Shown piece by piece: positions 1 to 10,439 of a stretch of DNA of 64,000 nt. Where the stretch lies: assembly GCA_030323885.1 (NCBI GenBank), contig CM059186.1:153111064-153175063 (forward strand). Reading direction: 5' to 3'. The DNA comes from Branchipolynoe longqiensis. Lineage: Eukaryota; Annelida; Polychaeta; Phyllodocida; Polynoidae. The translations under genes were made by a program, and so were the position numbers. Below the pieces are notes generated by a model, which was not told where the DNA came from, searched no databases, and saw only the letters and a list, made by a program, of their open reading frames with translations. Each line of letters begins with the position of its first letter. Position 1 is the stretch's first letter.

Positions 1-537
1 ATCAAACAATTAATTGTGGACAAACTCTATAAGAGAACGCTGTGCTTATTCCTGCTGGCGACTGGCCAACGACTACAAGCACTAGGATTAATGAAGCGGG
101 AGGACTTTACATAGGGTCAAGGAATGTGCACATTGACCTACACCACAAAATTAAAATCAAACGATCCCAGCAGGAACCCGTTGGTTTTGAACTATAGGGA
201 ATTTGAGGTAAAAGAGCTATGTGTGTACAGCCACCTCAAAGAAACATGTGGAGAGGAGTGACCACATGTAAGGGCGTCACAGGACACATTAACAAGATAC
301 GTGAAGAACACAATGGCAGAGGCAGGGGTAAACATGGAAGACTACACCCCCTACTCGTGCAGGCACACCACGACCAGCGCGGTGGCTAGGAGGCAGGTAC
401 CGCTAGCTACAATCCTCCTAGCAGCAGGATGGTCAGGGGAAGGAACATTCAGGAGGTTCTACAACCGAGCAGTCAATAACAATGGCACAGTAACGAACCT
501 GATCCCAGACATCTGGGAACAGGGACAGAACTGTTAA
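1..537 (+). pseudogene. Decayed tyrosine recombinase fragment (DIRS/YR-type)
   Basis: One reading frame (frame 1) can be followed from base 1 to the TAA at 535-537 and looks like the catalytic half of a transposon tyrosine recombinase. The first catalytic Arg lies in a TGQRLQAL box near 60-85. A linker reading LNYREFEVKELCVYSHLKE follows, then the second box YSCRHTTTSA near 352-380 and the final block AGWSGEGTFRRFYNR near 427-472 with the nucleophile Tyr. Two in-frame stops (TAG 112-114, TGA 259-261) show it is dead. The His of the usual H-x-x-R box is read as Tyr. The 5' part is cut by the window edge. It differs in sequence from the recombinases at 27.4-28.5, 54.4-55.4 and 57.5-58.6 kb, so it is a separate lineage. 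The family call is good; the DIRS versus other YR-element call is inference. Confidence 0.8.
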
Positions 538-1262
538 GACAATATATATTTACATATCCAAGAAAGGCAAGCAATCTAGACCAGAGGGTCACAAAGGTTG
601 AGGTTGCAAACTGTGTCATATATACATGTGATAGACTTAAGAATCACCTGTTTGTTAAAAAAACTGAATAAAAAGCATTAAGCAACAAAAATTGTGTGTC
701 AACTGTACTTAATGTCAAAACAACAATAATTATCATATGTGAATAATAACAATAATAACAATGATAATAACGACAAACAATTCCAGAATAACAGTCGCAA
801 CACAAAGTAGCAGCTGGCCCTCGTGGCCTGATTACCATCATAATATATAATTCTGGTAATTTATGCTGCAGAAAAAGGATTATTATGGTAAGATAGAGGC
901 CACGAGACCCTAAAACAAATATCACCACCCTACACAACTGATATCCAGGAATTGTAACTACAAAAAATGACGATAGCTTGACCGATGCGACATCCAGTAG
1001 CCTTATTCTGCTGCATAAATTAGCAGAATTATATAGCATTTGTTGTGAACTCGTCGATGACCGATGAGTCCAATTTGTGCGTGGAATGTGTAGTGGCACT
1101 TTTGACATGTATCTGTAGCTGCAGTCACAGAGTCTGATAGGTGAAGAAGACAATCTTTTCTCTGACGCTTTTCTTAGCTTGAGATATGCAATCAGTTTCA
1201 AACTATGTTGTGCCTTTGCAAATAGAAAGAAGCATGCCATGAACTGCTGTACTTGGCCACTA
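538..1262. other. AT-rich spacer with an (AAT)n tract
   Basis: No gene is visible. An AAT/AAC-rich tract at about 718-775 could be the 3' tail of the minus-strand RTE fragment that lies to its right, because RTE elements end in short simple repeats. The sequence at 1040-1262 may be a further decayed part of that fragment, but no protein match survives there. Confidence 0.35.
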
Positions 1263-1505
1263 TTTCCCAGGTTGTAGTGTTGACATATTACAGTCATTGA
1301 ACCTTTTCTTCCGACCACCTTGATTTCTCCGTCCTTTTACAAGTTCACAGTAGAAGAGAGCTTTTGGTATTCTATCCTCATCCATGTGGACTACATGGCC
1401 AGCCAACCTAAGTTGTGCTCTCATGACCATGCAGTCAATGCTGACCATTTTTGCCCTCTCTAAGACTTCAATGTCTAGGATCTTATCCTGCCACCAAATA
1501 TTCAA
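1263..1505 (-). pseudogene. RTE-like reverse transcriptase, C-terminal fragment
   Basis: The minus-strand translation contains the block typical of the extreme C-terminus of RTE-type non-LTR retrotransposon polymerases: an LERAKMVSIDCMVMRAQLRLAGHVVHM stretch (1390-1460), then RIPKALFYCELVKG and RNQGGRKKRF. Only about 80 residues remain, with no RT core and no endonuclease, so this is a 5'-truncated dead copy. It resembles the C-terminal part of the copy at 34461-35674 more than the one at 32777-33939, judged by the shared GH-x-x-RM and ..YCEL/YSQL.. arrangement. Confidence 0.75.
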
Positions 1506-2141
1506 AATAATAATAATATAAACTTTAACATAACAATGATGGTAGGCTTATGCACATCTACTCAAGTCCTCCAGCTTGGGTCGATCCAACAAACAGTTGT
1601 ACCTCTAGTAGTTTGATGTGCTGAAAGCTTTATTGATTGTTCATATGGTGTGCGGGGAATACTTCACCCATCGTTACTTTCAGGAAACATAAAGGTATGA
1701 ACTGAAGAACTCAGTCAACCCTTTCAACCCAGTCAAACTGGCACTTCGTACCAGGTGAGACAGGGGCAATCTTCTTGCCTGTACACCCACATGAATTCCC
1801 ACGTTGGCGTTCCTTGTGTTCAAATTAAGTTGTTCTTATAGATATACCCAGGTTGATTGTTATAATCTCAATAACTTTACTTTGGAGTGATTGTTTATTA
1901 TGAATGGCTAATTCTGAAGATATTTGCAATGAAAACATGTCAAATTAATCTGTTAATTTTGACGTAGGTTACATGTACAAATTCCAATACCATAGGCCTC
2001 AGCAATAAAAAGTTCTATTTATAGACTTCACATGCGCATTTATGCAGCAAACAATCCTTAATAAGCGAAACATTATTTAAGTTGGATAAAAGGATTCAAG
2101 TGATTTAGTTTAGAAAATATGGTGATTCACCAGATTGCAAC
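1506..2141. other. Gene-free stretch with a degenerate AT-rich MITE copy
   Basis: No coding sequence is seen. About 1835-2040 resembles the interior of the AT-rich MITE family seen better at 32552-34085 (a TTATAATCT block, ATGGCTAA, and AGCAATAAAAAGTTCTATTTATAGA near its end). The flanks are too decayed to define ends. Confidence 0.35.
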
Positions 2142-2144
2142 TTA

Positions 2145-3119
2145 AGCCCAAGTCACACCTACCCGGACGAGCCCCGGATTTTTAGCCGAACCACCTCCGG
2201 ACCACTCTCCCAGACCACCCTGGATAAAATCGCTATTTTGTTCGTTTTTGGGTTCGCTGTCACCTACCCGGACGAGCCACAGTCTAGCCATGGACCAGAG
2301 GCCGGATCGCCCCCGGCGATCCACTACCCGGTGTATCCACAGAGTAGTCACAGATCAGTCCCGAAAACCCCGGATTGACCCTGGACAACCCCGGATTGAC
2401 CTTGGACCACCAACGGACTCCCCGGTGTATCCACGGATTATCCCCGGACTGGGCCAGAGACCCCCGGACAACCCCGGACGAGCTCCGGACTATCCCCGAA
2501 CAGCCCGGACCATCCCCGGTGCACCCCCAGACTGCCCGGACCACCCCTGGATTACTCCCGGATAGTCCGGAGTATAAAATATGGCGCCGCGCTGGAGGGC
2601 TCATTTCAAAATCCAGCTTGCTCCTGCTATATATATATATACAAAACGGGGCTCAGCCTGGACTGATCAGTGGTAAAGCGGGCTATCCGTGGCTAATCCG
2701 TGGTTGCCCGGGTCTTATCCGGGCAGGCCGGGAGTGGTCCGTGGCTCTGTCGGGGCTAGTCCGGGTTAAATTGTGGCTAAAATGTGGCTCATCTGGTTTA
2801 AAAAACACCTGGACTGCCCTGGAATGCTCCGGACGGGGCACGGACTACCCCCGGACAACTCTCAGACTACCCGGATGAGTCGCAGATTACACCCGAATGA
2901 TGCCGGATCGATCCCGGATTGCAATATTCCCCGGATCACCCCGGATGTTTTAAACATTTTAAAACATCCGGGGCTGAACCCGGATGAGGCCGGACCAGCC
3001 ACGGATGACCAAGGATAGCCAAGGACCAGCCACGGATGAGCCACGGATCGCCACGGACCATGCCAGATCACGGGTCGGGGCTCGTCCGGCCCCTGATCCC
3101 GGTAGGTGTGACCTAGGCT
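2145..3119. mobile_element. PIF/Harbinger-like MITE filled with CCGGA motifs
   Basis: The ends are inverted copies of AGCCYARGTCACACCTACC (2145-2163 and 3101-3119), flanked by a direct TTA (2142-2144 and 3120-3122), the target duplication used by PIF/Harbinger transposons. Almost the entire interior is made of short CCCGGA/CCGGAC-type words, interrupted by a little unique DNA with (TA)n near 2625-2640. A partial second copy of the left end (TCACCTACCCGGACGAGCC) sits at about 2260-2279, suggesting nested or tandem growth. Several open frames cross it on both strands, but they follow the repeat and are not genes. The superfamily call rests on the TTA duplication and the TIR core GTCACAC, shared with the elements at 3133-3823 and 7363-12590. 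Confidence 0.8.
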
Positions 3120-3132
3120 TTAGAGTCTGTAA

Positions 3133-3823
3133 TACCCCTGTCACACTACAACGTAATGAGCGAACGTGAGCCTAACGTGGTGATATTTGGTCATTACGTT
3201 GATGTACGTTGGATTACGTTATGATGACGTCATAATGACGTTAGAGTGACGTCGAGCTACGTCACATTACGTCGTGTTACGTCGAGTTACGTCGAGGTTT
3301 TGGACATGTTCAAAAGTTTCGACGTAGGTCGAACGTAAGGGTTTACGTTCGCCGTACGTTCTGTTCACGTTCAGCGAACGTCAATGACGTTAAACGGACG
3401 TTATTCCAACGCTGCTCACTACGTTCAACTACGTTCCACTACGTTGACCCACATTAAACCAAGTGCAAATGCCCACGGGGCGTAATGGGAACGTCAGGAG
3501 AACGTCAGGAGAATGTCAGGAGAACGTCAGGAGAACATCAGGAGAACGTGCATTCAACGTACGTTCAACGTCTCATGACGTAGATAACGTCACGTAACGT
3601 TCTTCTGGCGATAGAATAACGTTCATAACGTTCCGTGAGCGTCATTACGTTGACCTCTCTCGTTGAATGACGGTATCACTACGCTTTACCGACGTTACGC
3701 TCTCGTCCACTACGCTGCATCCACGTTCAACTTGTGCCCAAATTTGCATACTACGCCGAGAAGTTCAACGTTCTTCACGTTCTCCCTACGTCGACGTCGT
3801 TACGTCGTAGTGTGACAGGGCCA
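3133..3823. mobile_element. PIF/Harbinger-like MITE filled with ACGT motifs
   Basis: The ends are an imperfect inverted repeat, TACCCCTGTCACACTACAAC at the left and, read inward from the right, TGGCCCTGTCACACTACGAC. A TAA direct repeat flanks it (3130-3132 and 3824-3826). The interior is almost wholly AACGT/ACGTT/ACGTC words in varied spacing, with a local GAACGTCAGGA repeat at about 3488-3550. The TIR closely matches that of the large Harbinger transposon at 7363-12590 (TGGTGCTGTCACACTACGAC), whose own subterminal regions are ACGT arrays, so this looks like a non-autonomous partner of that element. It begins only seven bases after the neighbouring CCGGA element's TTA. Confidence 0.85.
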
Positions 3824-3826
3824 TAA

Positions 3827-4984
3827 TGGGAGATTCAAGAAGGTACCAGAGAGAAACGGAAGGTGGCACCACCGCAGGACCAGGGAGACCAAGGTCACAA
3901 CCGCTGCGATCATGAGGTAGACCACATCTGTACTGGACTTTCAATCCAACACCACTTAACCTTGTATCAACAAAATCAAAACCAAAACCATGCTGACATG
4001 GCTGGTTTTTGGGACAGTATGGTGGCTTTGGGATTTGCTCTTAAAATTGAACAGTTCAACGGTTTTTAGATTCTGCCATCTTTTTCTCCTCAAATATATG
4101 AGGTTGGTTATTATAATCTACCTTTCTTTAATTTGATGCAACTTTGATCATAAATGACTAATTTGGAGATTTTTGAAGTTCCAATGTCCGAAGTAAATTC
4201 TGACACGTTCGGTTTAGGCAGTAACAGGCTCTATTAAATTGACTCAATGTACCATTCTATGCAGAAACAAATGTTTAATAAATGCACCAGTATCTAACTT
4301 TAATATGTAGGATATGTAGGATGAAAGCTAAATAAGTATTTAAGTTCCTAATATTTGATACTTCATTAGGCTATGCAGCTTTAATTATCATGGATATATA
4401 ACATTAATTCAGTATTTCCAGCATTTCTTTTTTTTTTTAATTAAAGGAATAAAAAACCCACTTGAAATAAGTAGTCTTTTTCATGATTTAAACATTGGAA
4501 ACTTCCCAGCTTTCAGACCTTGCATTTATATCGGAACCTAATTTCCTATTGATACGATCGTTTTCCAACGGACAAAAATCATGCCAGTGCAATATCAGAC
4601 TCCGAGGTCTCATTCACGCATGCGATACCGTCAGAACGATAGCGGAATGACGTCACAGTGCTGATTGTGGTATCTAATGTCTAAAGCAACACTACAAGGA
4701 ACCCTTGACTTCATTTTGAAATCTACTTCACAGGGTGTGGAAGGACAATTATGCAGAACCAGCAGTTCTTGTCTGATCACTCATTTTTAAATTGCATAGT
4801 CTGATCGCTTAAAGTTTTGACCATATCATTTTAAATTAGAAATATGTGTTGGACAGGTTAGGCCTGCTACTTATATTAGGGGTGTAGGAATAAGGACCGA
4901 TACAATCCTCGGGCTCCTTCCCCAGTTTATTCGCCTAGGTCAGAATAGAGGTGGCCTGTCAATGTAACCTCCAGTTGGGGGTTG
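3827..4984. other. Gene-free stretch holding an AT-rich MITE copy
   Basis: About 4044-4384 is a copy of the AT-rich MITE family: it starts near TTAAAATTGAACAGTTCAAC and ends at GGCTATGCAGCTTTAA, and matches the arms of the 32552-34085 element in between. Nothing recognisable is seen at 3827-4043 or 4385-4984 beyond poly-T/A tracts. Confidence 0.5.
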
Positions 4985-5322
4985 GTTGTTGATGTTTTAT
5001 GTTCTGGCAACATCTAAGGTCATATCAGGACGGGTACTGACTTGTGACAGTGCACACTCATGGTGACTTTATAGTGCTGCCCCACTGGGAGACCAGGCCA
5101 CTAGCACCATGATCTGATATCCCACTCAGTCACATTATCCTGACACTGAACCAACCAGTCCTTGCTGTACCCTAATAATACAGAGCACCTGGCTAAGAAG
5201 CGACAATTATCAATTTTTAAGTCATTGGTTTGACTCGACCAGGGTTAGAACCCATGAGTTTGAATCCCACAATCTACCAAAACGGGAGACAGACACCCAA
5301 CTCATTCGTCCATCCTGTCTGG
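4985..5322 (-). mobile_element. tRNA-derived SINE (family 1), near full length
   Basis: Read on the minus strand, the tRNA-like head at about 5220-5322 has the A-box region GATGGACGAATGAGTTG and a decayed B box. The body reads GATATGACCTTAGATGTTGCC near its 3' end and contains GTGTCAGGATAATGTGACT. The same family occurs at 12171-12497, 18054-18205, 22438-22657, 37041-37368, 44876-45192 and 63955-64000. Confidence 0.85.
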
Positions 5323-5410
5323 TACCACCAGTTCGGGGTGGGCGCTAGCAATAGGTGGAATGGTCCACCATAGGAACTACCCCTGCCAGTGCTTGCCAAT
5401 ACTTCTGACC

Positions 5411-5911
5411 GGTGTTGCAGTTTGAGCGCCCTGCCAGTTTGAGCGCCCTTCTGTTGCTTTTGCGCATGCGTGGATAGAGACAACATTAAAACCACCCTAA
5501 CTATCACAGTAATTTGTGATTTTTGGTGCTTTGAAAGCAAATTTCTCTTGTTTCTATTAAATAGTTCAGATCTTTCTCTACAATTTCACATTCAGCTTTT
5601 TTCTTATCAGCCAATTGGAAGTTCTTGAATTTATTTTGCGAAAATAGCTTTTGAGGCCATGATATGGTAAGGCTAACAGCAACACTGGCACTGACACTCA
5701 GAATATCCCAACTTTCACTATTATCTCTGTTTTGAATACTTTCAGAGTAAATTGCTCTTAGGTTACATTAAATACTTCAGATCTTCCTCTTCAATTGCGC
5801 ATTAAGATATTTTGAATCGATCCAATGAAAGCTTTTAAATCTATTTTACAAAAAAAGTATACAACCAGTGGCAGGGCGCTCAAACTGGCAGGGCGCTCAA
5901 ACTGCGACACC
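5411..5911. mobile_element. MITE with GGTGT ends (copy a)
   Basis: Inverted ends: left GGTGTTGCAGTTTGAGCGCC (5411-5430), right, read inward, GGTGTCGCAGTTTGAGCGCC (5892-5911). Within each end the TTTGAGCGCCCTGCCAG block is doubled. An NRF1-like word TGCGCATGCGT lies just inside the left end at about 5460-5470. The interior is two diverged tandem copies of a roughly 200-bp AT-rich segment (compare CAAATTTCTCTTG... at 5537 with TAAATTGCTCTTAG... at 5750). No transposase and no clear target duplication. Same end type as 9716-10160 and 25351-25919. Confidence 0.75.
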
Positions 5912-6189
5912 GTCAAGGGTAAGCGTATTTGATGCTGTGACCACATAATATATATGGTGATGTGGCTCATTATTCATGTTATACATAACTTGGGTAATTA
6001 TTGGACATTGGCAGAAAGGCAAGAACCACCCTCATAGACTCAGTACTAAGATTGATAGAAGTGGCCACATCTACCGTTAACGGCGATGGACCAACGATGG
6101 TGAACCACCCTGCAGGCGAACATTACATCACCACAACTACGACGGTTCGTGGAGCCAACATACCCCAAATCCTGGGGCCAAATGTATGA
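5912..6189. other. No recognised feature
   Basis: A short open frame at 6001-6189 has no similarity I recognise and is probably chance. Confidence 0.3.
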
Positions 6190-7130
6190 AGCAGGGTTAG
6201 CGCTCCAAACCCATGGTTAGTGGGGATCTCCGGGTTAGTGGCGAAAAGTGGGTATGTATGTCACCGGGTTAGGGAAACTCCGTGAGTTTAACATCGTCTA
6301 TGCTAACCCCAAGCCATATCAAGTTTACCGTCGGTGTTAGGGACCGATTAGGACCAAATCTATTCAATGCTATCATATTTAACAGAGTTACATACTCAAA
6401 ACATAAAATTTCATTAAATTAACCCTAAAATTGAACCGATATTAATGCCGCCGCTACATCGGCGGCGATATTCATATTGTCGAATCGACGAATGTAAACG
6501 GAACAAATCGCCGCCGCCGCCGCATCGGGAGCTATATATTAGGCCCAAATCTATTCAATGCTATCATATTTAACAGAATTACATACTCAAACCGTGAAAT
6601 TTTATCAAATTAACCACAAAATCGAAGTGATATTAACGCCGCCACCGCCAAATTTTGGTCAAATTAAACCAATAATCAAACCGATATTAACGCCACCACC
6701 ACCGCCAGATCGGTGGCGATATTGTGAAATAGTGGTGCTCGCCGGCAACAGGCTCAGCAATAACAAGGGTCGCTGGTGCCCGGCAGTGTTAGGTACCGAT
6801 GAGGCTCAAATCTATTCAATGCGATCATATTTAACAGAATTACATACTCAAATCGTGAAATTTCATTAAATTAACCCTAAAATCGACACGATATTAACGG
6901 CGCCACCGCCCCCACTGCCGTCACATCGGCGGCGATATTGTGAGATAGCAGTGCTCGCCGGCAACAGGCTCAGAGGGATTTCCCAAATCTATAAATAATG
7001 CATGGGTTAGCTAACCCCACCATGCTTTGGCCACATACATTTCCCATGACACATATCCCAACACTGACATTAGCTAACCTCACCTCTGCTAAGGACTACA
7101 GACAATAGAGTTGACGGTTCGAATTTGGTC
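6190..7130. repeat. Tandem family with GCTGGTGCCCGGCAGTGTTAG blocks
   Basis: Three diverged copies of an AT-rich block beginning AAATCTATTCAATGC (about 6356, 6547, 6808), followed by CATATTTAACAGA and TTAAATTAACC, alternate with GCC-rich blocks (CGCCGCCGCC, CATCGGCGGCGATATT). The same modules reappear at 42104-42663 and 43242-44067. Period about 190-260 bp. No coding sequence; the open frame at 6558-6869 follows the repeat. Confidence 0.7.
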
Positions 7131-7140
7131 TAGCGTGATT

Positions 7141-7330
7141 CACCCCCCCCCCCCCCCCCCCCCCCCCCACACACACACTTTTTGCCATTCCAAGGCTAGT
7201 GCCCAGGCTCCCTGATGCAAGCACCCTATCTATATATGCGGCTCCATGCCTGAGACGTGACTGCAGACTACCACACTCGTCTCCCCCCCCCCCCCCCCCC
7301 CCCCCCCCCTGCCGTCCCAGAATCTTAAGT
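7141..7330 (-). repeat. Two poly-C tracts flanking a SINE family 2 remnant
   Basis: Poly-C runs of roughly 25-30 bases at about 7142-7168 and 7281-7308 bracket CAGGCTCCCTGATG and GACTGCAGACTACCACACTCGTC, a diverged piece of the tRNA-SINE family seen at 36221-36400 and 36540-36720. The length of such homopolymers is unreliable in assemblies. Confidence 0.6.
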
Positions 7331-7379
7331 CTTTTACATGGTTTAGATCCATAAGTCGCTTATGGTGCTGTCACACTAC

Positions 7380-7880
7380 GACATAAAGCGGCAGCGTAGG
7401 AACAACATGAAATGTATCGAAAATCCCGACGTGATATGCGAATACGTGCCCAAGTTGGACAACACCGCAGCATAGCCGACGTGGTCGTAACGTCGGTCTA
7501 GCGTCGAGAGAGGACGTAGAAGATATTTATTGGGCGAACGTGATGCCAGCGAGGTCCCCGCGCACTCGACGTCGTTCTAACGTGACTGTAGCGGCGGCTT
7601 AACGTCGAGTGGGCGTGATCATGTCAGTGCCAGCGTGGACACATCCAACTCAACGGTTTTGCCCGATGTGAGTCGACGTCGCCCCACCGAGAGGCTAGCG
7701 TTGCGGACGTTATCATGCCTGGCCTAGCATCGCCATGTCCGACGTTAACCGTTTTTCCCAACGTGAGTCGACGTTGTCTCACCATCGCGCTAACGTGAGC
7801 GCGACGTGGCCGACGTGATCTTGATGAGGCGTTGACGCGCTCGACGTAACCGCAACGTGAGCCGACGTTGTCAAAAGCAT
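7380..7880. repeat. Left subterminal ACGT array of the Harbinger element
   Basis: Dense CGACGT/AACGTGA/ACGTCG words from just inside the TIR to about 7870. A matching array lies at 11745-12170 and resumes at 12505-12570 after the inserted SINE. Known Harbinger transposases bind subterminal repeats, so these may be binding sites; that role is inference. Confidence 0.75.
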
Positions 7881-7901
7881 CCACCACACCCACGCCGAGG
7901 G

Positions 7902-7909
7902 TATATATA
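7902..7909 (+). promoter_or_regulatory. TATA-like box for the MADF ORF
   Basis: TATATATA lies 39 bases before the ATG at 7948, just after the subterminal array ends. The spacing suits a core promoter with a very short leader. Confidence 0.5.
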
Positions 7910-8560
7910 GGGGCGCTATCTTGCTCTCTCCTCACAACTTCTCCAGCATGCCAGGAAAGCACAACCCACGCTCCAGCTCAAGCTCCAGTACAGCATATAC
8001 TCCCCAGACCCAGTATGGGAGGGGGAGAGGGAAGGGCAGGAAGACCATGACAGGCACACCACCTACACCGTCTCCGATGGTCTCGTCGACGCCTCGCCCG
8101 GACACAGAGGAGACTATGGAGACGCAGTCCCTGTCTCCTTCTTCAACCCATTGACATGGTTCGTCTGCAGCCTCCACCTCGTCCGCCGCACACAGTCTGG
8201 GAAAAGGGAAAGGAAAAGGAAAGAGGAGGGTGCGGCAGTTCGACAGCACCCTGCCTGCAGACGAGGAGGAGGTCCTGGTTGACTTTCTGCATGAAATGCC
8301 AATATTATGGAACATCAAGTTGACGGATTATCAGAGGATGGACAAAAAGGGCAGGCTGTGGGAGGACCAGGCCCAGAAGATTGGAAGAACCGCCACACAT
8401 CTTCAGGGGTGCTTCAAGTCCATGCGTGACAGCCACACCAGGCTTCACAAGAAGAAGAGTGGAGACAGTGTGCCCGAGTGGACAGAGAGGGAGCAGTGGA
8501 TCCTAGACAAGTTTGGCTTCCTCCGCTCATTCGTCTGGCACCGGCCGGAACCCTGCAGAA

Positions 8561-8866
8561 GTATATGTACTATATTTTTTAATCTGCATTAATTGCTAAT
8601 TTTTGTATTTAATTATTGAATTATTTAATTCCATTAGACCTCATTTAGGAAAAATCTAATACTTAATGGCATTATAATATGTTAGCATGTGGAATTTTTT
8701 ATTATTGGCCTCTGTGGGTAAATGATTATATGTTTCATGGCATTATTGTATGCATTCATTTATTATTACCCTCATTATGTAATGTAATGTCATGTTGTTC
8801 TTGTATTCATTGTACTTATGTTGCTTTATTATTTTTTCTTGCAGGTGTTGGCGGCGGTTGATGCAG
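8561..8866 (+). other. Probable intron of the Harbinger MADF ORF
   Basis: AT-rich DNA separates two coding blocks in an otherwise GC-richer gene. The donor is probably GTATAT at 8561. The acceptor is either TTTTCTTGCAG ending at 8844 or the downstream AG ending at 8866; only the second keeps phase with the donor at 8561. A decayed splice site would explain the ambiguity. Confidence 0.5.
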
Positions 8867-9715
8867 TGCGAGGCAATCTGGGGGCTGTGGAGACTGCTTG
8901 CGCTGAGCAGCAGATCGGGAAGGAGCCCCAACAACCAGCCCTATCCGAGCCATGACACAAGGGCAAGCAGTCAAAGATGACGGATCAGGACCTGCTAGAA
9001 GCCCTGAAACAATGCGTCGATGTCTCGGGCGACATGTTAGAATCTCTAAACGTGCGCACACCTCAGACGGCCTTCGCAAACTATGTGAGGGACTGTCTGC
9101 TGACCATGTCAAAAGGCCAGTTCAACTACACGCGGGTGGCCATGAACATTATACTGGGCCAGGTCATGGAGTCAGATGTGGCGGAGGACGGGACAGTGAT
9201 CTCGGGGCCGGCCCTGTCGCAGGTCAGTCCCCCTACAGGCCCCATGAGTCAGATTGGATGGCCCCCCTCTACGGCGTCCAGCTACTCGTCGTCGTCCACC
9301 TTCAATACCTCGTGCCAGTCGCCGATTGACGCCTTCCAGCCCCACCCACACATGTGGCGGCACCAACCACCCGCCGGGACCCCATGGGCATCACAAAGCG
9401 CGGATTACCTGCACCAATACATGCTGCAGCCGCTGCAACCTGCTCCGCTGCAACCTGCACTGCTGCAACTTGCACCGCTGCAACCTGTGCCGCTGCAACC
9501 TGCGCCGATGTGTCCTGCGCCACTGCACCCCGGCCCGCTGCTGCCGTTGCTGCAGGCCACGCCCCCTGGAACTTTCAGGCTCCCTGGCCCCACGATGGGT
9601 CCGGCGCTGTCTTCTCGGTCACCACGGCTGCAGCCTCCAGCACAGGCTAGTTAGTGGCAGTGCATCAACTTCCGCCTGGGTGCTCAACCAGAGTGCCAGT
9701 ACCCCAAGGGAGGCC

Positions 9716-10160
9716 GGTGTGGTGGTTTCAGCGTGTTCCCGTGCTCAGACGTGTCCCGTTGCTTCTGCGCATGCGCGGATTTCGCATCAACTCGGGTCAC
9801 CCCAGCCACTTATTGGCGCATGCGCACATCCTACAAACTCGGGTTGAATAATCGAATACGCTCAGGTGGACAGTTTGTTCTTTTTTTTTTAATAACCGAT
9901 AAAAGTACAGCAAAATAGGATTTAAAGTATTGTATCATGGCCCAGTTTACCTATATTTCCATTTCATTAATCTAAGTTATTCTTTTTTTGCACACGGGAC
10001 GTGTATTTGTCGACTCCACTTGCGTGTTCTATTTGAAATTCGGATGACCCGAGTCGCCCGGTTCGTGTTAATCGATTACGGCCATGTTTACTAGATTCTG
10101 ACGCATGCGCAGAAGCGAGGGACACGTCTGAGCACGGGAACACGCTGAAACCACCACACC
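9716..10160. mobile_element. MITE with GGTGT ends (copy b), nested in the MADF ORF
   Basis: Long inverted ends: left begins GGTGTGGTGGTTTCAGCGTG (9716), right read inward is the same (10160 backwards). They continue through TTCCCGTGCTCAGACGTGTCCC and reach NRF1-like words TGCGCATGCGC at 9766-9776 and inverted at 10101-10112; a further GCGCATGCGC lies at 9816-9825. Coding sequence of the host ORF stops at 9715 and continues at 10161. No transposase. The interior segment near 10005-10090 recurs in the arginase intron at 21160-21262. Confidence 0.85.
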
Positions 10161-10355
10161 AGAACGACAGCCCCTGAAGGATTGTTGAATCTGTCAGGGC
10201 TGTCCGGCATTTCTACTGTCTCCAACCTCGAGGCGGCAGACCTGTTTGCGGCCACGGACATGGCCGGGGACCTGGCCGGGGACGTGGACACCCCCCCTGC
10301 GAAAGTGAACAGAAGGTGACAGTATATGTGTGCGGATTCCAAACAAATTGTTGTC

Positions 10356-10361
10356 AATAAA
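10356..10361 (+). terminator. Polyadenylation signal of Harbinger ORF1
   Basis: AATAAA lies 37 bases after the ORF1 stop (10317-10319), a plausible place for 3'-end formation of the plus-strand transcript. Confidence 0.55.
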
Positions 10362-10439
10362 ATTTATATTGTAAACGAGATTTTGGTCTCTGAGTGTATT
10401 TCTTGTAAACATTGTCATACCATTATAATAAAGTAATAC

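Larger units (their letters stand above)
7948..10319 (+). pseudogene. Harbinger ORF1: MADF-domain protein, spliced, broken
   Basis: The DNA-binding accessory protein of PIF/Harbinger transposons, thought to work with the transposase at the element ends. It starts at ATG 7948 with a Ser-rich tail and a Gly/Arg/Lys-rich basic patch. A MADF-like domain follows in the same frame at about 8250-8560 (EEEVLVDFLHEMPILWN, then LWEDQAQKIG, then GCFKSMRDSHTR). An intron of about 280-300 bp follows. The second exon carries DAVRGNLGAVETACAEQQ, an acidic helical block near 8977-9190 (TDQDLLEALKQC) and a Pro/Leu/Gln-rich repeat LQPAPLQPA at 9420-9560. The frame shifts near 9640, is split by a MITE, and resumes at 10161-10319 (RTTAPEGLLNLSG ... 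AKVNRR stop). In-frame TGA codons occur at 8152-8154 and 8953-8955. It cannot encode the full protein. Confidence 0.8.

Noticed and set aside
2248..3144. Pro/Arg-rich frames on both strands
   Set aside because: They follow the CCGGA repeat array of a MITE.
9254..9847. 197-residue Cys/Arg-rich frame
   Set aside because: Out-of-frame reading of the Pro/Gln/Leu-rich part of the Harbinger MADF ORF running into the MITE.
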